Positions 54,767 through 64,000 of a DNA stretch of 64,000 nucleotides are shown here, piece by piece. Where the stretch lies: positions 62,001 through 126,000 of the forward strand of contig CAXAMN010026794.1 of NCBI GenBank assembly GCA_963970005.1, in the 5' to 3' direction. A model generated the notes under the pieces. The model saw nothing but the letters and a program-made list of their open reading frames with translations. It was not told the DNA's origin and did no database searches. Position 1 is the stretch's first letter, and every line of letters starts with the position of its first letter. Made by a program: the position numbers and the translations under genes. Source of the stretch: Durusdinium trenchii. Taxonomy: Eukaryota; Sar; Dinophyceae; Suessiales; Symbiodiniaceae.

Positions 54767-56377
54767 ACCTGTCGGATGAATCGGATTGAGCCGGGCGGTG
54801 GTTGTCAGGCCGAGGCAGCTATCAGCAGGTCAACAGCATGGAGATGGTGGGCCCGGGGTACAGCTGGCATGTCTTTTGGGCGCAAAAAGCGAGGACATGG
54901 CGTGGCAGAAGAGTGAAGATTCTTCAATTGGCATCAATTCACCACAGAGAAGATTCGTAGCACCTTAAACCCATGGTTCTTAGTGCCTCAAAACACACAG
55001 ACATGCACAGACTGTTGCTCGATTTGGTCCACCATCCACACCTTTGGGCCCGTTGCGGCGGCAAAAACAGACAAAAGCCTGGCAGTGAGCCACTTTCTCC
55101 CGGGCCAAGAGCCATGAAAGCCGATGCCGGTTCTTTGGGGGTTCCATCCACTTTCGCTTTGGGACCGGGAGAGTGGCTGCTCGCATGTGCAGCTGCCAAA
55201 AGGTCTACCTACTTCACGTGCTAGAGGTCTAAGAGGTGAAGGGAGGTACTTAAGTGTGCGGGGGATATATACTTCTTCCACTTTTGAAGGGCTCCAGACT
55301 CCCTGCACCCACCGTCCGACGCGGTCAACCGAAACACGCGCGGTAAAAGCGCCACTGGACCGGATGTCAGGAGGGGTGACTTTGAGAAAGAGACCGTGGT
55401 CGTTTCCTCAGGCATGGTTGGTTCTTTTGGGTGACCCTTCTCTTTTCTTTTTTCGAAGAATGGATTGCGATTCACTTGAATGTGCACATGGCTTGGGCTT
55501 CAAGCTACAACTCAAGTTTAAAAGACCAGTTTTGCTTCTTTGTGACGGACGTCACCCAGTCACCTGGGCCGATGGATCTGTGCCACTTGGTGTTTTGGCC
55601 GGGTAAACATCCTCGTGACTTGGTTTGGTGAGTCCCACAGACTTGAGATCACTCAGACGCTATACGGGTCACAACGTGTCGAGGGCAGGTCCATGCTAGG
55701 ACCGCGCTAGGAAGCACCGCGTGTCTCGTGTGGCACCAATGATGCCAGAAAAGAATGCATACCACATCCACCATAAGCCTGTATCACATACCTTGGGTGA
55801 AAACTCCGTGAGTTGGCCATGCATCGGTCTGCATCGGTCTGCACGCTGCTTTGTCCTCGGTGATCTTCCGGTCTTCATGGACCATGCCAATAGATTGAAG
55901 AAGAATATAGAGACATTCCTTGACTGCCAAACAAGAACATTTCCCGATGGTAGATTGAAGATTGCATTGATGGGTGTTGATCAACTTGGACATCAGAACG
56001 AAGCAAGCTCCCTCCTCAGCGCTATCGTCCAGTCTCAGCGCTATCGTGCCAGGAATGAGGCGCAGCCAGAGCTGGGAGGGCGGAGCGGCGGAGCCAGAGA
56101 ACGGAACCGTGCATGATGCACAGAGGAAGATTAAGATATACCAGTGATCATGCTTGGTTGAAGGTTGCATGTCAGGATATATGATGACAACCCCCAGAAC
56201 ACGTTGCGACTCGTGTTCCTTAGTTTTGCCTTGATCGAAACAAAGAATGGATGGCACCTAACCCCCCAACTCCCAACATCCAAGCAAGCTCCCAACATCC
56301 AACCATCGTGCTTGATTTGGAGTCCAACATGTGCACGCCAGGAGTCATGGTCGTATGAACATGTATGGAACTGCCAG

Positions 56378-56468
56378 GCTGAGTGGAGCCGCCATTGGAG
56401 GTGGCTGCTGCCTCCTCCTCACGGTGGTCTTCTTGCTGATTGGCTTTCTCAACAATTGGTGGCAGTGA
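56378..56468 (+). CDS. Exon encoding one membrane helix
   Basis: After AACTGCCAG|GCT the frame reads LSGAAIGGGCCLLLTVVFLL then IGFLNNWWQ, a typical single transmembrane segment with an interfacial Trp pair, followed by TGA or spliced just before it. The next good exon on this strand starts at 56,707, but the phase between them is unproven. Confidence 0.45.
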
Positions 56469-56706
56469 TGGCCTCAGGAAAATTGATGTGCAGAGTGGGG
56501 GGGGCCTATTGAAACTTCATGATATTCGAATATATTCGATGTGTTTTTATTTATTACTGCTCTTTCTCTGTACAGACTTAGTGCGTGTCGGCCTCTAGCC
56601 GGTGCCTCTTCGCTTAAGAAAGGACTAGGTGTGCATTCATTGAGACTCGCGGAGTGCCTCCTGGAGACATGTCAGACATAGACTCCTGGACGGTCGTTCT
56701 CGCAGG

Positions 56707-56949
56707 TTCTTTTTCGATGGGAGCAGGGGCCACTTTCACCGTTTCGTGGAATTGTCGGTTGGCCGAAAAGCAGAAACTCGAGCCGTTTTGTTCGAACCCC
56801 GCTCAGGGACACCCGAGACTCGTTTTGTTGAGTTAGTGATGTTTGAAGTCCCTATCTCCTCATTCGGGACGTCGCCCAGCACCCACCCTGCGGTGTGTTG
56901 GCCGACTGAGGGCAGTTGGGGCGGCACCAGTCAGTGCACCTCGTGCTAA
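56707..56949 (+). CDS. Terminal exon, unknown protein
   Basis: After CTCGCAG|G the frame is open for 80 codons (FFFDGSRGHFHRFVELSVGR, PETRFVELVMFEVPISSFG, ending GGTSQCTSC) and stops with TAA at 56947-56949. An acceptor and high third-position GC support it. The overlapping second frame (GSFSMGAGATFTVSWNC) is also open, so the choice is not certain. Confidence 0.4.
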   Translation, partial: FFFDGSRGHFHRFVELSVGRKAETRAVLFEPRSGTPETRFVELVMFEVPISSFGTSPSTHPAVCWPTEGSWGGTSQCTSC

Positions 56950-57212
56950 GCAGATCAGAGCATGTATTTTTTTGGGGTGGCTCAGTAACAAGCTGTTGTC
57001 GAGATGTTCCGAACCTTGAAAAGAGCATGAGACTTCGTGCCTCACAGATGGGTGGAAAGCGAAGCAGGTGTAAACAACGCAGATATATATGCATGCATGC
57101 AGATATTATATAGTTGCCGAACCGATCTAATTGAGCTACCTGTTGCAGACTAACAGACAGGCTAACAGATAGACTAACAGTGACTAACATGCAACAAACG
57201 CTTGCTTTCCAG

Positions 57213-57415
57213 GACACTCCACACCGAGGGCTGGGTTTTTGGGGATTGACTGAGGAGACGTGCGAGCTGATGACCATGGCGGCAGATCCTTGGATGGGAA
57301 AGCGGCAGATTCCGCGCGGATGGACGGAGGGACCGACCGCGACCGATACGGTTTCTCCAGGACTCCACGACCACCAGAGCTGGATCCTTTTCGACATAGC
57401 CTCGGTGGGTGGAAA
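57213..57415 (+). CDS. Exon candidate, unknown protein
   Basis: After TTTCCAG|GACACT the frame reads GLGFWGLTEETCELMTMAAD then GTEGP-like and HDHQSWILFDIASV segments. Another frame of the same stretch (GGTDRDRYGFSRTPRPPEL) looks equally protein-like, so confidence is low. Confidence 0.25.
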
Positions 57416-58737
57416 CCTCATGAACACGCATCATGCCAGCCACAATGTGAACACGCATCCACTCCTGCGAAGCTGCGGAGCTGGGCAGTTCTTCCAAGCT
57501 GGGCTGGACGGAGATGGACGGAGATGGGTATCCTAAAGGGCACCTGTGGCACACAGGAGAGTCCAGAGTTCGGGTGCAGTTCTCGCTGGGGTCTTTTAAA
57601 CATTATTTACACGCATGGCTTCGGGTCGGAGTTGAAAGCCAAAGGCCCCATGCCTGAATTCACGACAGCCTGTCTTACAGCATGTTTTAATCTATTTCAC
57701 AAGAAACCAGTCTTACAGCTTAGGATCGAAGCCTGTCTTTCCCCAACGGTTTGTTTTCATTCACCCTTCAGCCGCTTCAGCCCTGTGAAACACTAAGCCC
57801 ATGGCGCAGAAGCAGCTCTGCTGCAGCCAGGCTCCAGAAGTTGCGAAGAGCTTCGAGTCAAGCTGAGCCTTTGTGAAGAATCCATAGCTGGAAGCCACCA
57901 ATTTGATGGTCGATCTCGGACCTCAGTAACACCTCTCACTCAAAATGCCCCAATTGATCTCACTTCAACAGGCATGGGCGGCTTCTTCCTTGAGCCAAGC
58001 AGATCCTAATCAGAGTCTCTGGTAGGTTATGGTCCGGATTCAGATGGTTGCAGCAACCAAGTGATTGAGGGTTTTTACAGCGAAGGAAGAGACCTGGATG
58101 ATACTCAAGGCCCACAGATGCCCACGGATCACCTAGTGGGCTGACCATAGCTTTCTGTTAGTGAAGTTGGGGCCGTTGCTGATGCAGAATTCGTTGCCAG
58201 GGCTACACGCACTTCTGCCAGCAGCAGCAGAAGGATATCACTCACAACGTCGACCAGTCTCCTGGCAAAACGCACGTCGCAACGGCCAATTGACACGTGC
58301 CGCTAGCTTTGTGAGCAGACATGTTTGGAGGCATGAAGAATTCGGACAAGACCGACACAAGATAGAGCAAGCAGTCCAGCTTGTTGTGATCAAGATTTTC
58401 TTCACCTTCCTGGGTGATAACCCCTTTGCACCTGGAACCCAGGTACTTCTACCATGTGAAGACTCTCGACTCTTCAGTCGATGTCGGGGCCGGCCTGAGA
58501 TTGAACGATCCATGTGTTTTTGTCCCTCGTCCAGACGGGTCCACCGTGGCTCCTTGCCAATACGAATAGAGTGGCAACGGTCGTTCCCCCTGCGATAGCG
58601 TTAAGGAACTCTGCTGGAAAATGCTGGAAACAGATTGGCTATCTCAGAGTCTTTTCGTGTCGTGTGAGTCTACGCCCAATATTTGCAACGCGATAAATCT
58701 GCGAAGTTTGCTCAAGTTGCATGGTTTGAGCTCTAAG

Positions 58738-58869
58738 GGACGTGAAGGTGAACCACGTTGTGCCAGTTCCTGTGCCGCCTCCTCCTCGTAAAGTCATCAC
58801 GCCGGGTCCTGATGGGAGTGGGACAGTTGCGACGTCGAAGCGACTCCAACAGAAAGCTTTGATTTGATG
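58738..58869 (+). CDS. VPVPV-type exon 1 (articulin/alveolin-like)
   Basis: After CTCTAAG|G the frame reads DVKVNHVVPVPVPPPPRKVI then PGPDGSGTV; the 3' edge is unclear. VPV repeats flanked by basic and His residues are typical of articulins and alveolins, the cortical sheet proteins of alveolates. Four to five further exons downstream share the pattern, suggesting one gene. Confidence 0.5.
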
Positions 58870-59470
58870 ATGTTCAGTCATGTGGAGACCCAGCATATTC
58901 ATGCGTGCTGTCCAGTTGAATTCTTTGTGCAATCTATGATGATCTCCCCTGTAAGTCCTTTTAGTTGAACATGTTGAAGCTATCTGGAATGTGTATACTT
59001 GCCGCACAATCAATTGGATGACAAAGAGATATAAAGAGGGACCTCAAAAAAATCATTTCAACTCTGGCTTTCAACGCTACTGGAGGAACTGTTGAAAGTT
59101 TGAACTCTATAGGACGTGGTGTTGGACGAGCCTCCCGAATCTGTCTTGCCAGTCGTGACTTTTGGACGGTCAAACTGTACAAGCTCCTCATACTCAACGA
59201 AGAACAGAACATGAAACACAAGAGCTTGGGATCCAAAAGATGTTTGGACAGCGGAGACTTCCACATCCATCTTCTTTGTGCGACCAACACACGGAAACAC
59301 GGCTGGCTTGTCTCTTTGTTCTGTATATATACTTAAATTAGCAGCCGCAGAATAATAAAGACAAAACAATCGAGAGTCGGATGTGATCGAGGATGTGATC
59401 GAGTCACCCACCAGGAAACAGGGAACATGGTGGGATGTATCAACTGGAAGACGTGGTCTGGGATACATCT

Positions 59471-59560
59471 AAGTAGGACGCTACGAACGGAACAAAGGGC
59501 ATCGCTACGAACGGAGCAAGGACGCTACTAGGGGCTCCTGGCATCGCTACTAGGAACAAG
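59471..59560. repeat. Dispersed CTAGTAGCGATGCC-type repeat, reverse copy
   Basis: Contains GGACGCTACTAGGGGCTCC and GGCATCGCTACTAGGAACAAG-like units, the reverse complement of the 63.4 kb array. It lies in a presumed intron of the VPVPV-type gene. Confidence 0.75.
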
Positions 59561-60628
59561 AAGTCTGGATTCACGTACCAGATGTCTCCTGACCTACCAG
59601 GTCATGGTAGATGTTCATCATGACCGAACATGGCGTATCCATGCGTATCCATGGGTCGAAATAGCGGAGGTGTTTTCAAAGCTTGGAATATGTGGTATTT
59701 GTCCAGGCGTTCACTGGTTTGCACCAACCGAGGCACAAGGTCATGGTGCACACACATGCCTTCGACTGCGACGCGGGTTGGGTGCTCAGAGATTTCTTGG
59801 ATGCATCAAAGCAATCAGGACAAGGAGGCCAGTTATATTTAAAGTATCAATGGCATACAAGTTGAACATGTTGTATATGTAGCTGGATACCTGGACGTCA
59901 TCGTCTATGGGTTTCTGCTACTATGAACCCTTCGTCTTTATATGAGGATGGGTCAAAACCTGGAGCCCTGGTTGCGGGGAAGACGTTCTTCTTTTTTTCG
60001 CAACTGATTTGTTGGTTTCAGGCAGAGGGTGGTCATTGGTCCTTGAGAACCACTATGTGATTCAACATTCTTCAACCCTGAATGATTTCGGTCTCTGTGA
60101 TTCTCAAAGATGTTGTTGAAGCTTCCCACGGAAGATACCATCCCAACCATCTCCCAGAATTTTCAGAGAAATAGCTGCACAGTGGGTGGAGGACGGCAAT
60201 TCCAAGCGCTTCTGGGGTCCTTCTTCGAATGATTGCAAAGCAACTTGCTGGGACGTTGACGTCGTTACTAGGCCTCGCCGCGACCGCACCGAGGCATAGA
60301 CAATTGGCAACACACCTGGTCCTCGCAGCACCAGCGCTACTGCTGCTACCTCCGCCACATTGGCTGCCACACCAAGGCGGGGCTCTAGGGACCGGTCGGA
60401 GGGGAAGCGGTGCTGCTGTGCTATGGGGTTTTGTTTGCATTCTTTTGTCACATTTACACATGGCTGTCCATAGTAGGTTGATGCATTGATTGAAACGAAG
60501 ACTTTTCACTGGCTGCAAAGGTGGAGTATCGGCTGCTCGGTTGCATTACTTCTCACTTCTCGTTTGGAGCTGTTCACGCCACACGAACAGATGCAAACAA
60601 GCTGTTCGTGTGGAGATGGCCAGCCAAG

Positions 60629-60752
60629 GCCCCACTACCATACCATCACCCAGACCAAGCACGTGTCCGTGCCCGTGCCCGTGCCTGTGCCTGCCCCTCC
60701 AGCGCAAGTGATCACTCATGTGCAGAACGTGCCCGTCCATGATCCTTGGAAG
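60629..60752 (+). CDS. VPVPV-type exon 2
   Basis: After CAGCCAAG|G (phase 2) the frame reads PHYHTITQTKHVSVPVPVPV then PAPPAQVITHVQNVPVHDPW and ends near TGGAAG|GAAGTT, a possible GA donor. It has alternating Val-Pro with Lys/His/Thr spacers. Articulin-like; located between the similar exons at 58.7 and 61.4 kb. Confidence 0.55.
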
Positions 60753-60908
60753 GAAGTTCTTCCAGAGTTCAAAGAGTAGAACAATTTTAAAACAGTTCAA
60801 ACAAAGGAATTCTTCCAGAGTTCAAGCTTGGAGCCGAACAAGAAACTGCGACAAACGGGGGAGATTTGTCCAACCGCGGCCCGGACTCGCGCGCGCTTGC
60901 CAAGTCAG

Positions 60909-61136
60909 AAAACACATCCCAGACGTACATGTGTCCGGTCCACACGTCCCCCAAAAGCATCCCAACATGGACGTGACAGACAGGTTGGGCCCTTGGGGAA
61001 GACCAAGTTCCTCTCAAACCATTGGCTTTCCCGGCATATGTCACAAACTGGGTGGCTGAGTCGAACTCAGGACGCGCCACAAGTCATCAAGGTGCCCACA
61101 CCTGGTGCTCCCCATATCGAGCCTTGGCCACGAAAG
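60909..61136 (+). CDS. VPVPV-type exons 3 and 4 (weaker)
   Basis: One segment (about 60,909-60,981, donor GACAG|GTTGGG) reads VRKHIPDVHVSGPHVPQKHP. A second (about 61,092-61,136, acceptor TCATCAAG|GTG) reads VPTPGAPHIEPWPRK. Both keep the alternation of Val/Pro/His with basic residues seen in the stronger exons. Phases were not proven. Confidence 0.35.
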
Positions 61137-61428
61137 GGTGCAACCAGGGAACGGATTGCAGATTGAATGGATTTCAGAAGCTCCATGTTGGGGAGTCATT
61201 CCCCCTACACACATGGTTTGGTCGCAGTATGTCGCAGTGCAATGTTGCGCACGAAGGTGGTTTGGGTGGATTCATGACAACATCACGATTGGTTTGCATG
61301 GGTGATTTCCTCCACATCCGCCAAATCCTTGAACAATACCAACCAACATAATTCTTCGCATCCCAGCGCCCGGAGGACTTCGCGACGTACGCCGCTACAA
61401 AGTGCCCAAAAAGAAGAGCTCGTGCTCA

Positions 61429-61543
61429 GGTGCCCAAGTATGTGCATCAGAAGCACTATGTGCCCGTGCCCGAGCCAAGCCCACCTCAGTATCACAATGT
61501 GCCCGTGCCGGTGAAGGTCACTGATCCTGGCAAGGCCGAGTAG
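61429..61543 (+). CDS. VPVPV-type exon 5
   Basis: After GTGCTCAG|GTG the frame reads VPKYVHQKHYVPVPEPSPPQ then YHNVPVPVKVTDPGKAE and meets TAG at 61541-61543. It is probably spliced before that, because similar exons continue downstream. The VPVP and H-Y-V-P-V-P strings match articulin-type repeats. Confidence 0.5.
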
Positions 61544-61884
61544 GTCGAGTAGGTCGATGTGTCGGACCTGGTGCACCTGGCGGTGTCGTCCATGTTCCAT
61601 GCCATTGGTCCGACCTGGATTGGTGTGGTAATTTGAATCGACCTGGAAATCCATGCATCGCTCAGTGGTACTGGATCGAAACTCTTGGGTCCCCTTGGAA
61701 AGTTGAGACAATCATGTTTAGAATCAGTTTAGACATGTTTAGATCACCAAGATTTGAGGAACTCATATCGCAAAACACGACACTGCAATGTTGCACTGTC
61801 TATACATCTACAACATACACATATCATACAGTCACACATATTATATATATATATATGTCATTTTGGCTCCTGGCTTTGCAGTGT

Positions 61885-62011
61885 CGCGGCTCGCCAGCCG
61901 TTGCTGGTGGAGGTCATCAACGTGCCCGTTCCGTTGCCCTCTCAGACCATCGTGAAAAACAAGGCTCAAAATGAGTCGAGGAGTTGGACCAGGTTGAGTG
62001 GTCGATCGGCC
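61885..62011 (+). CDS. VPVPV-type exon 6
   Basis: The frame following GGCTTTGCAG (61,880) reads QPLLVEVINVPVPLPSQTIV then KNKAQNESRSWTR. VEVxxVPVP is close to the EVIxVPVP core of alveolins. Edges are approximate. Confidence 0.5.
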
Positions 62012-62318
62012 ATTGTAAGAACACATGGAAAGAAACTGTTGGATGTTTTTTGTTGCAGACATTTGTCAGTGGATGACCGAGGTCATTTTCCAAAACTGTT
62101 TTCAATGTTTAACTAATGCACCAAAGAATGAGGCAAGAGTTGAGACAAGATGCTACCCAAAGGACGTACTTCACCAAGATGTTGCGAGATCGTTACATGT
62201 AACATTTTGATGTCGCACACCTTTCCAAGTGCAGATGCGACAGATAGACCTTTGTCTGTGAGAGCAAAGGGTTCCGGACAATTGTGATGTGTTGTCCGGC
62301 CTGGCTTAGCAACTGTAG

Positions 62319-62373
62319 GTGCTCTACAAGACCAGGCACGTGCAGGTGCAACACATCTATGACTGCAATGCTG
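62319..62373 (+). CDS. VPVPV-gene exon 7, short
   Basis: After ACTGTAG|GTG the frame reads VLYKTRHVQVQHIYDCNAG and may end at a GC donor (AATGCTG|GCTTTAG). V-Q-V-Q with His and Tyr continues the articulin-like pattern. Confidence 0.4.
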
Positions 62374-62932
62374 GCTTTAGCAATTGGCCGCTTGAGAGTG
62401 CTTTTGGGGGTCGGGGTGGGGGATGGCTTGGGAAGTTCTTTTTGCTGCAAGGCTGTTTGATTGGTGAATGGTTGGACCAGGTAGGGTTGCCTGAGAACCT
62501 TTGATCTCATTGTGTTTTCCATTGTTAGTTGAAACTCAACCAATAGGAACTTGCCCAGACTGCGTTGAGCCACTTCGGTGCAGATTGCTGTGATTATCTT
62601 AAAGACTTCTTCATATCTCTCCACCAATGGCCTGTTCTGGCTTTAGCAAGGATGTCTGGCTGGTCCTCTGCCAAGAAGAGCTGGTGCTGTGCCAACCAGC
62701 AGCGTGGCTGCCCAGGCAGGAAGAATAAGTAGGATGATGCTTCAAACGAGAGCTCGCGCCCAAAAATACCAAAGTTCAGTACGAATCGTCAAACCGATCA
62801 CACTTATCCTGCATTGTGTTTTGACCTAAGTAGAACAGGCCTCAACCAACTCGCATGTTTCTTTTCAAGCCTCTCGACTTGAAACCAGACGGAGGACGGT
62901 CTTACAAGCCCCGCGGATCTGGGTGATTCAGG

Positions 62933-63405
62933 GGATGAGCGGAGGGACCGGGGACGGTTGTGCCATGGGGAAGCTCCCCATGGCCCGGTATGGCGAATCA
63001 TCCAAACTCCGTTTCTTCAAGGCTACCACGGGCCTAACCAATCCCAGCGAAGGTAAGAAGAGAGATAAACAAATATATAGTGGGTTCCATAGTCTTGACA
63101 TTTTCAGAGCTACCTCCGACCATGGGTTAGCATACAGTCTTGACAGCTGTGTAATTGACCATACTCTGATGACACTATGGTCAATGTCCATTTCTGAGTT
63201 CTCCGTTGTTTTTGGGCTTGTCTTGCCACCCGATCGGATGGGGCTCACATTCCACCGGTTTCGTTGGCCTTCATGGCGCCATCAACGACCTGTTTTCGCA
63301 GGCTCCCATTCTGGGCAGCTGGCCAAGACCGTGGTGACCGGCGTGACCACTCATGAGGGCCCCACTTACTATCACCACTCGGATGGCATGGCCGGCGCCA
63401 CTTGA
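62933..63405 (+). CDS. Last two exons of a gene, phase-matched
   Basis: The exon from about 62,933 to 63,052 reads GGTGDGCAMGKLPMARYGES then FFKATTGLTNPSEG, ending at GCGAAG|GTAAGAAG. The exon 63302-63405 starts TTTTCGCAG|GC and reads SHSGQLAKTVVTGVTTHEGP then YYHHSDGMAGAT and TGA. The split Gly codon (G|GC) fits exactly. It may be the end of the VPVPV-type gene or a separate small gene; the intron is 249 bp. Confidence 0.55.
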
Positions 63406-63445
63406 CAGGTGGTCCAAGTATGTTCAGCTTAGTTCTGGGTACAGT

Positions 63446-63600
63446 AGTAAGGCCAGGAGCCCCTAGTAGCGTCCTTGCTCCTAGTAGCGATGCCAGGAGT
63501 CCCTAGTAGCGTCCTTGCTCCTAGTAGCGATGCCAGGAGCCCCTAGTAGCGTCCTTGCTCCTAGTAGCGATGCCAGGAGCCCCTAGTAACGTTCTTGTTC
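63446..63600. repeat. Tandem array of a 40-bp repeat
   Basis: Nearly four copies of a 40-bp unit with core CTAGTAGCGATGCCAGGAG and GTCCTTGCT, the last copies degenerate (CTAGTAACGTTCTTG). Diverged copies in both orientations lie at about 30,684, 38,985-39,200, 47,515 and 59,471. Confidence 0.9.
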
Positions 63601-63690
63601 CTTGGTTAACAGATCTAGATAGAGAAACTTGAAGATTTGGAGGAAGAATGTCTTCCAAGAAATTGATTCCTCTTTCATGTTTCTTGCAGG

Positions 63691-63770
63691 GAGGGTAGGT
63701 GTAATGAACCTGACGGACTTTGTCGGGGTGTGGGAGGGACCAGCCTATGATGTGACAGCTGTGAAAGCTT
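63691..63770 (+). CDS. Exon candidate after the 40-bp array
   Basis: After TTTCTTGCAG|GG the frame reads RVGVMNLTDFVGVWEGPAYD then VTAVKA. The good acceptor with a pyrimidine tract and the hydrophobic/aromatic pattern support an exon. The 3' edge and partner are beyond what I can resolve. Confidence 0.4.
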
Positions 63771-64000
63771 CTCTCTGGTGTGGCTCCATACGCGTGAAGC
63801 GAAACATGAACGAACAAGTCTCAAATGATCCACAAATCAACATCAACAAACACAATCAACAAGCGTTCAGAACATGTTTTTTTTTAAACATTTAAAACTA
63901 ATTTTTAAACATGGTTTCCCGTACTTTTGTTGCAGCTGAATAGAGTGCAACAAAGAAATGACCCCGGCATCGTTGTTCATCGAGGTGATTCAAAGCTCTT

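Noticed and set aside
1-64000. CRISPR arrays, bacterial operons, rRNA or tRNA genes
   Set aside because: None seen. Repeats here are contiguous or dispersed rather than spacer-separated, and no rRNA or tRNA signatures were recognised by eye.

Overview
The window reads as nuclear DNA of a dinoflagellate, most likely a coral-symbiont type (Symbiodiniaceae). The reasons are many short exons whose introns start with GT, GC or GA but nearly all end in AG followed by an exonic G, RNase H-carrying LINE elements, exons for EF-hand and VPVPV-rich proteins, abundant simple repeats, and one run of Ns inside a microsatellite (draft assembly). There is no bacterial gene density, no operon structure and no recognisable rRNA or tRNA gene. 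Exon calls come from reading by eye: open frame, splice-like ends and phase agreement between neighbours.

Layout. 1-12.5 kb (+ strand mostly): largely without recognisable genes, with two isolated exon candidates (5.3 and 6.2 kb) and an inverted repeat. 12.7-27.3 kb (- strand): one very large gene of at least 30 exons whose phases agree at almost every junction I could test. Its product has an acidic/coiled-coil N-terminus, a Lys/Ala-rich linker, a region with motifs like a cytosine-C5 methyltransferase (ELFAG, DCSSW, IEQP), a Pro-rich linker, a 'LNRYFTPK / NPIHGDEE' region and a long C-terminal region. From memory it resembles a large multicopy dinoflagellate family of unknown function. A 5'-truncated LINE (19,620-21,745) sits at the start of one of its exons, flanked by 15-bp target-site duplications. 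The duplication copies the splice acceptor, so the host frame can still be spliced.

28-32.5 kb: mostly intergenic or intronic, with a 236-bp terminal-inverted-repeat element and one good + strand exon. 32,572-38,106 (- strand): a full-length LINE with 5' UTR, ORF1 (CxC...CxC plus coiled coil), endonuclease, reverse transcriptase, RNase H and poly(A), bounded by a perfect 15-bp target-site duplication. Its frame is broken three times, each time by the equivalent of one base and beside a short homopolymer.

38.5-45.4 kb (+): scattered exons of one or more genes, including four EF-hand pieces, an acidic exon pair and a three-exon chain with agreeing phases. 45-57 kb: few convincing exons (a membrane-helix exon and a terminal exon at 56.4-56.9 kb), a CA-rich satellite at 48.1-48.6 kb flanked by a direct duplication, a (GTA)n tract with the assembly gap at 54.0 kb, and a small inverted-repeat element at 54.7 kb. 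58.7-63.8 kb (+): exons rich in VPV/VPVPV, like articulin/alveolin-type cortical proteins, then a phase-matched pair of exons ending in a stop at 63,405, and arrays of a 40-bp repeat that also occurs at four other places in the window.
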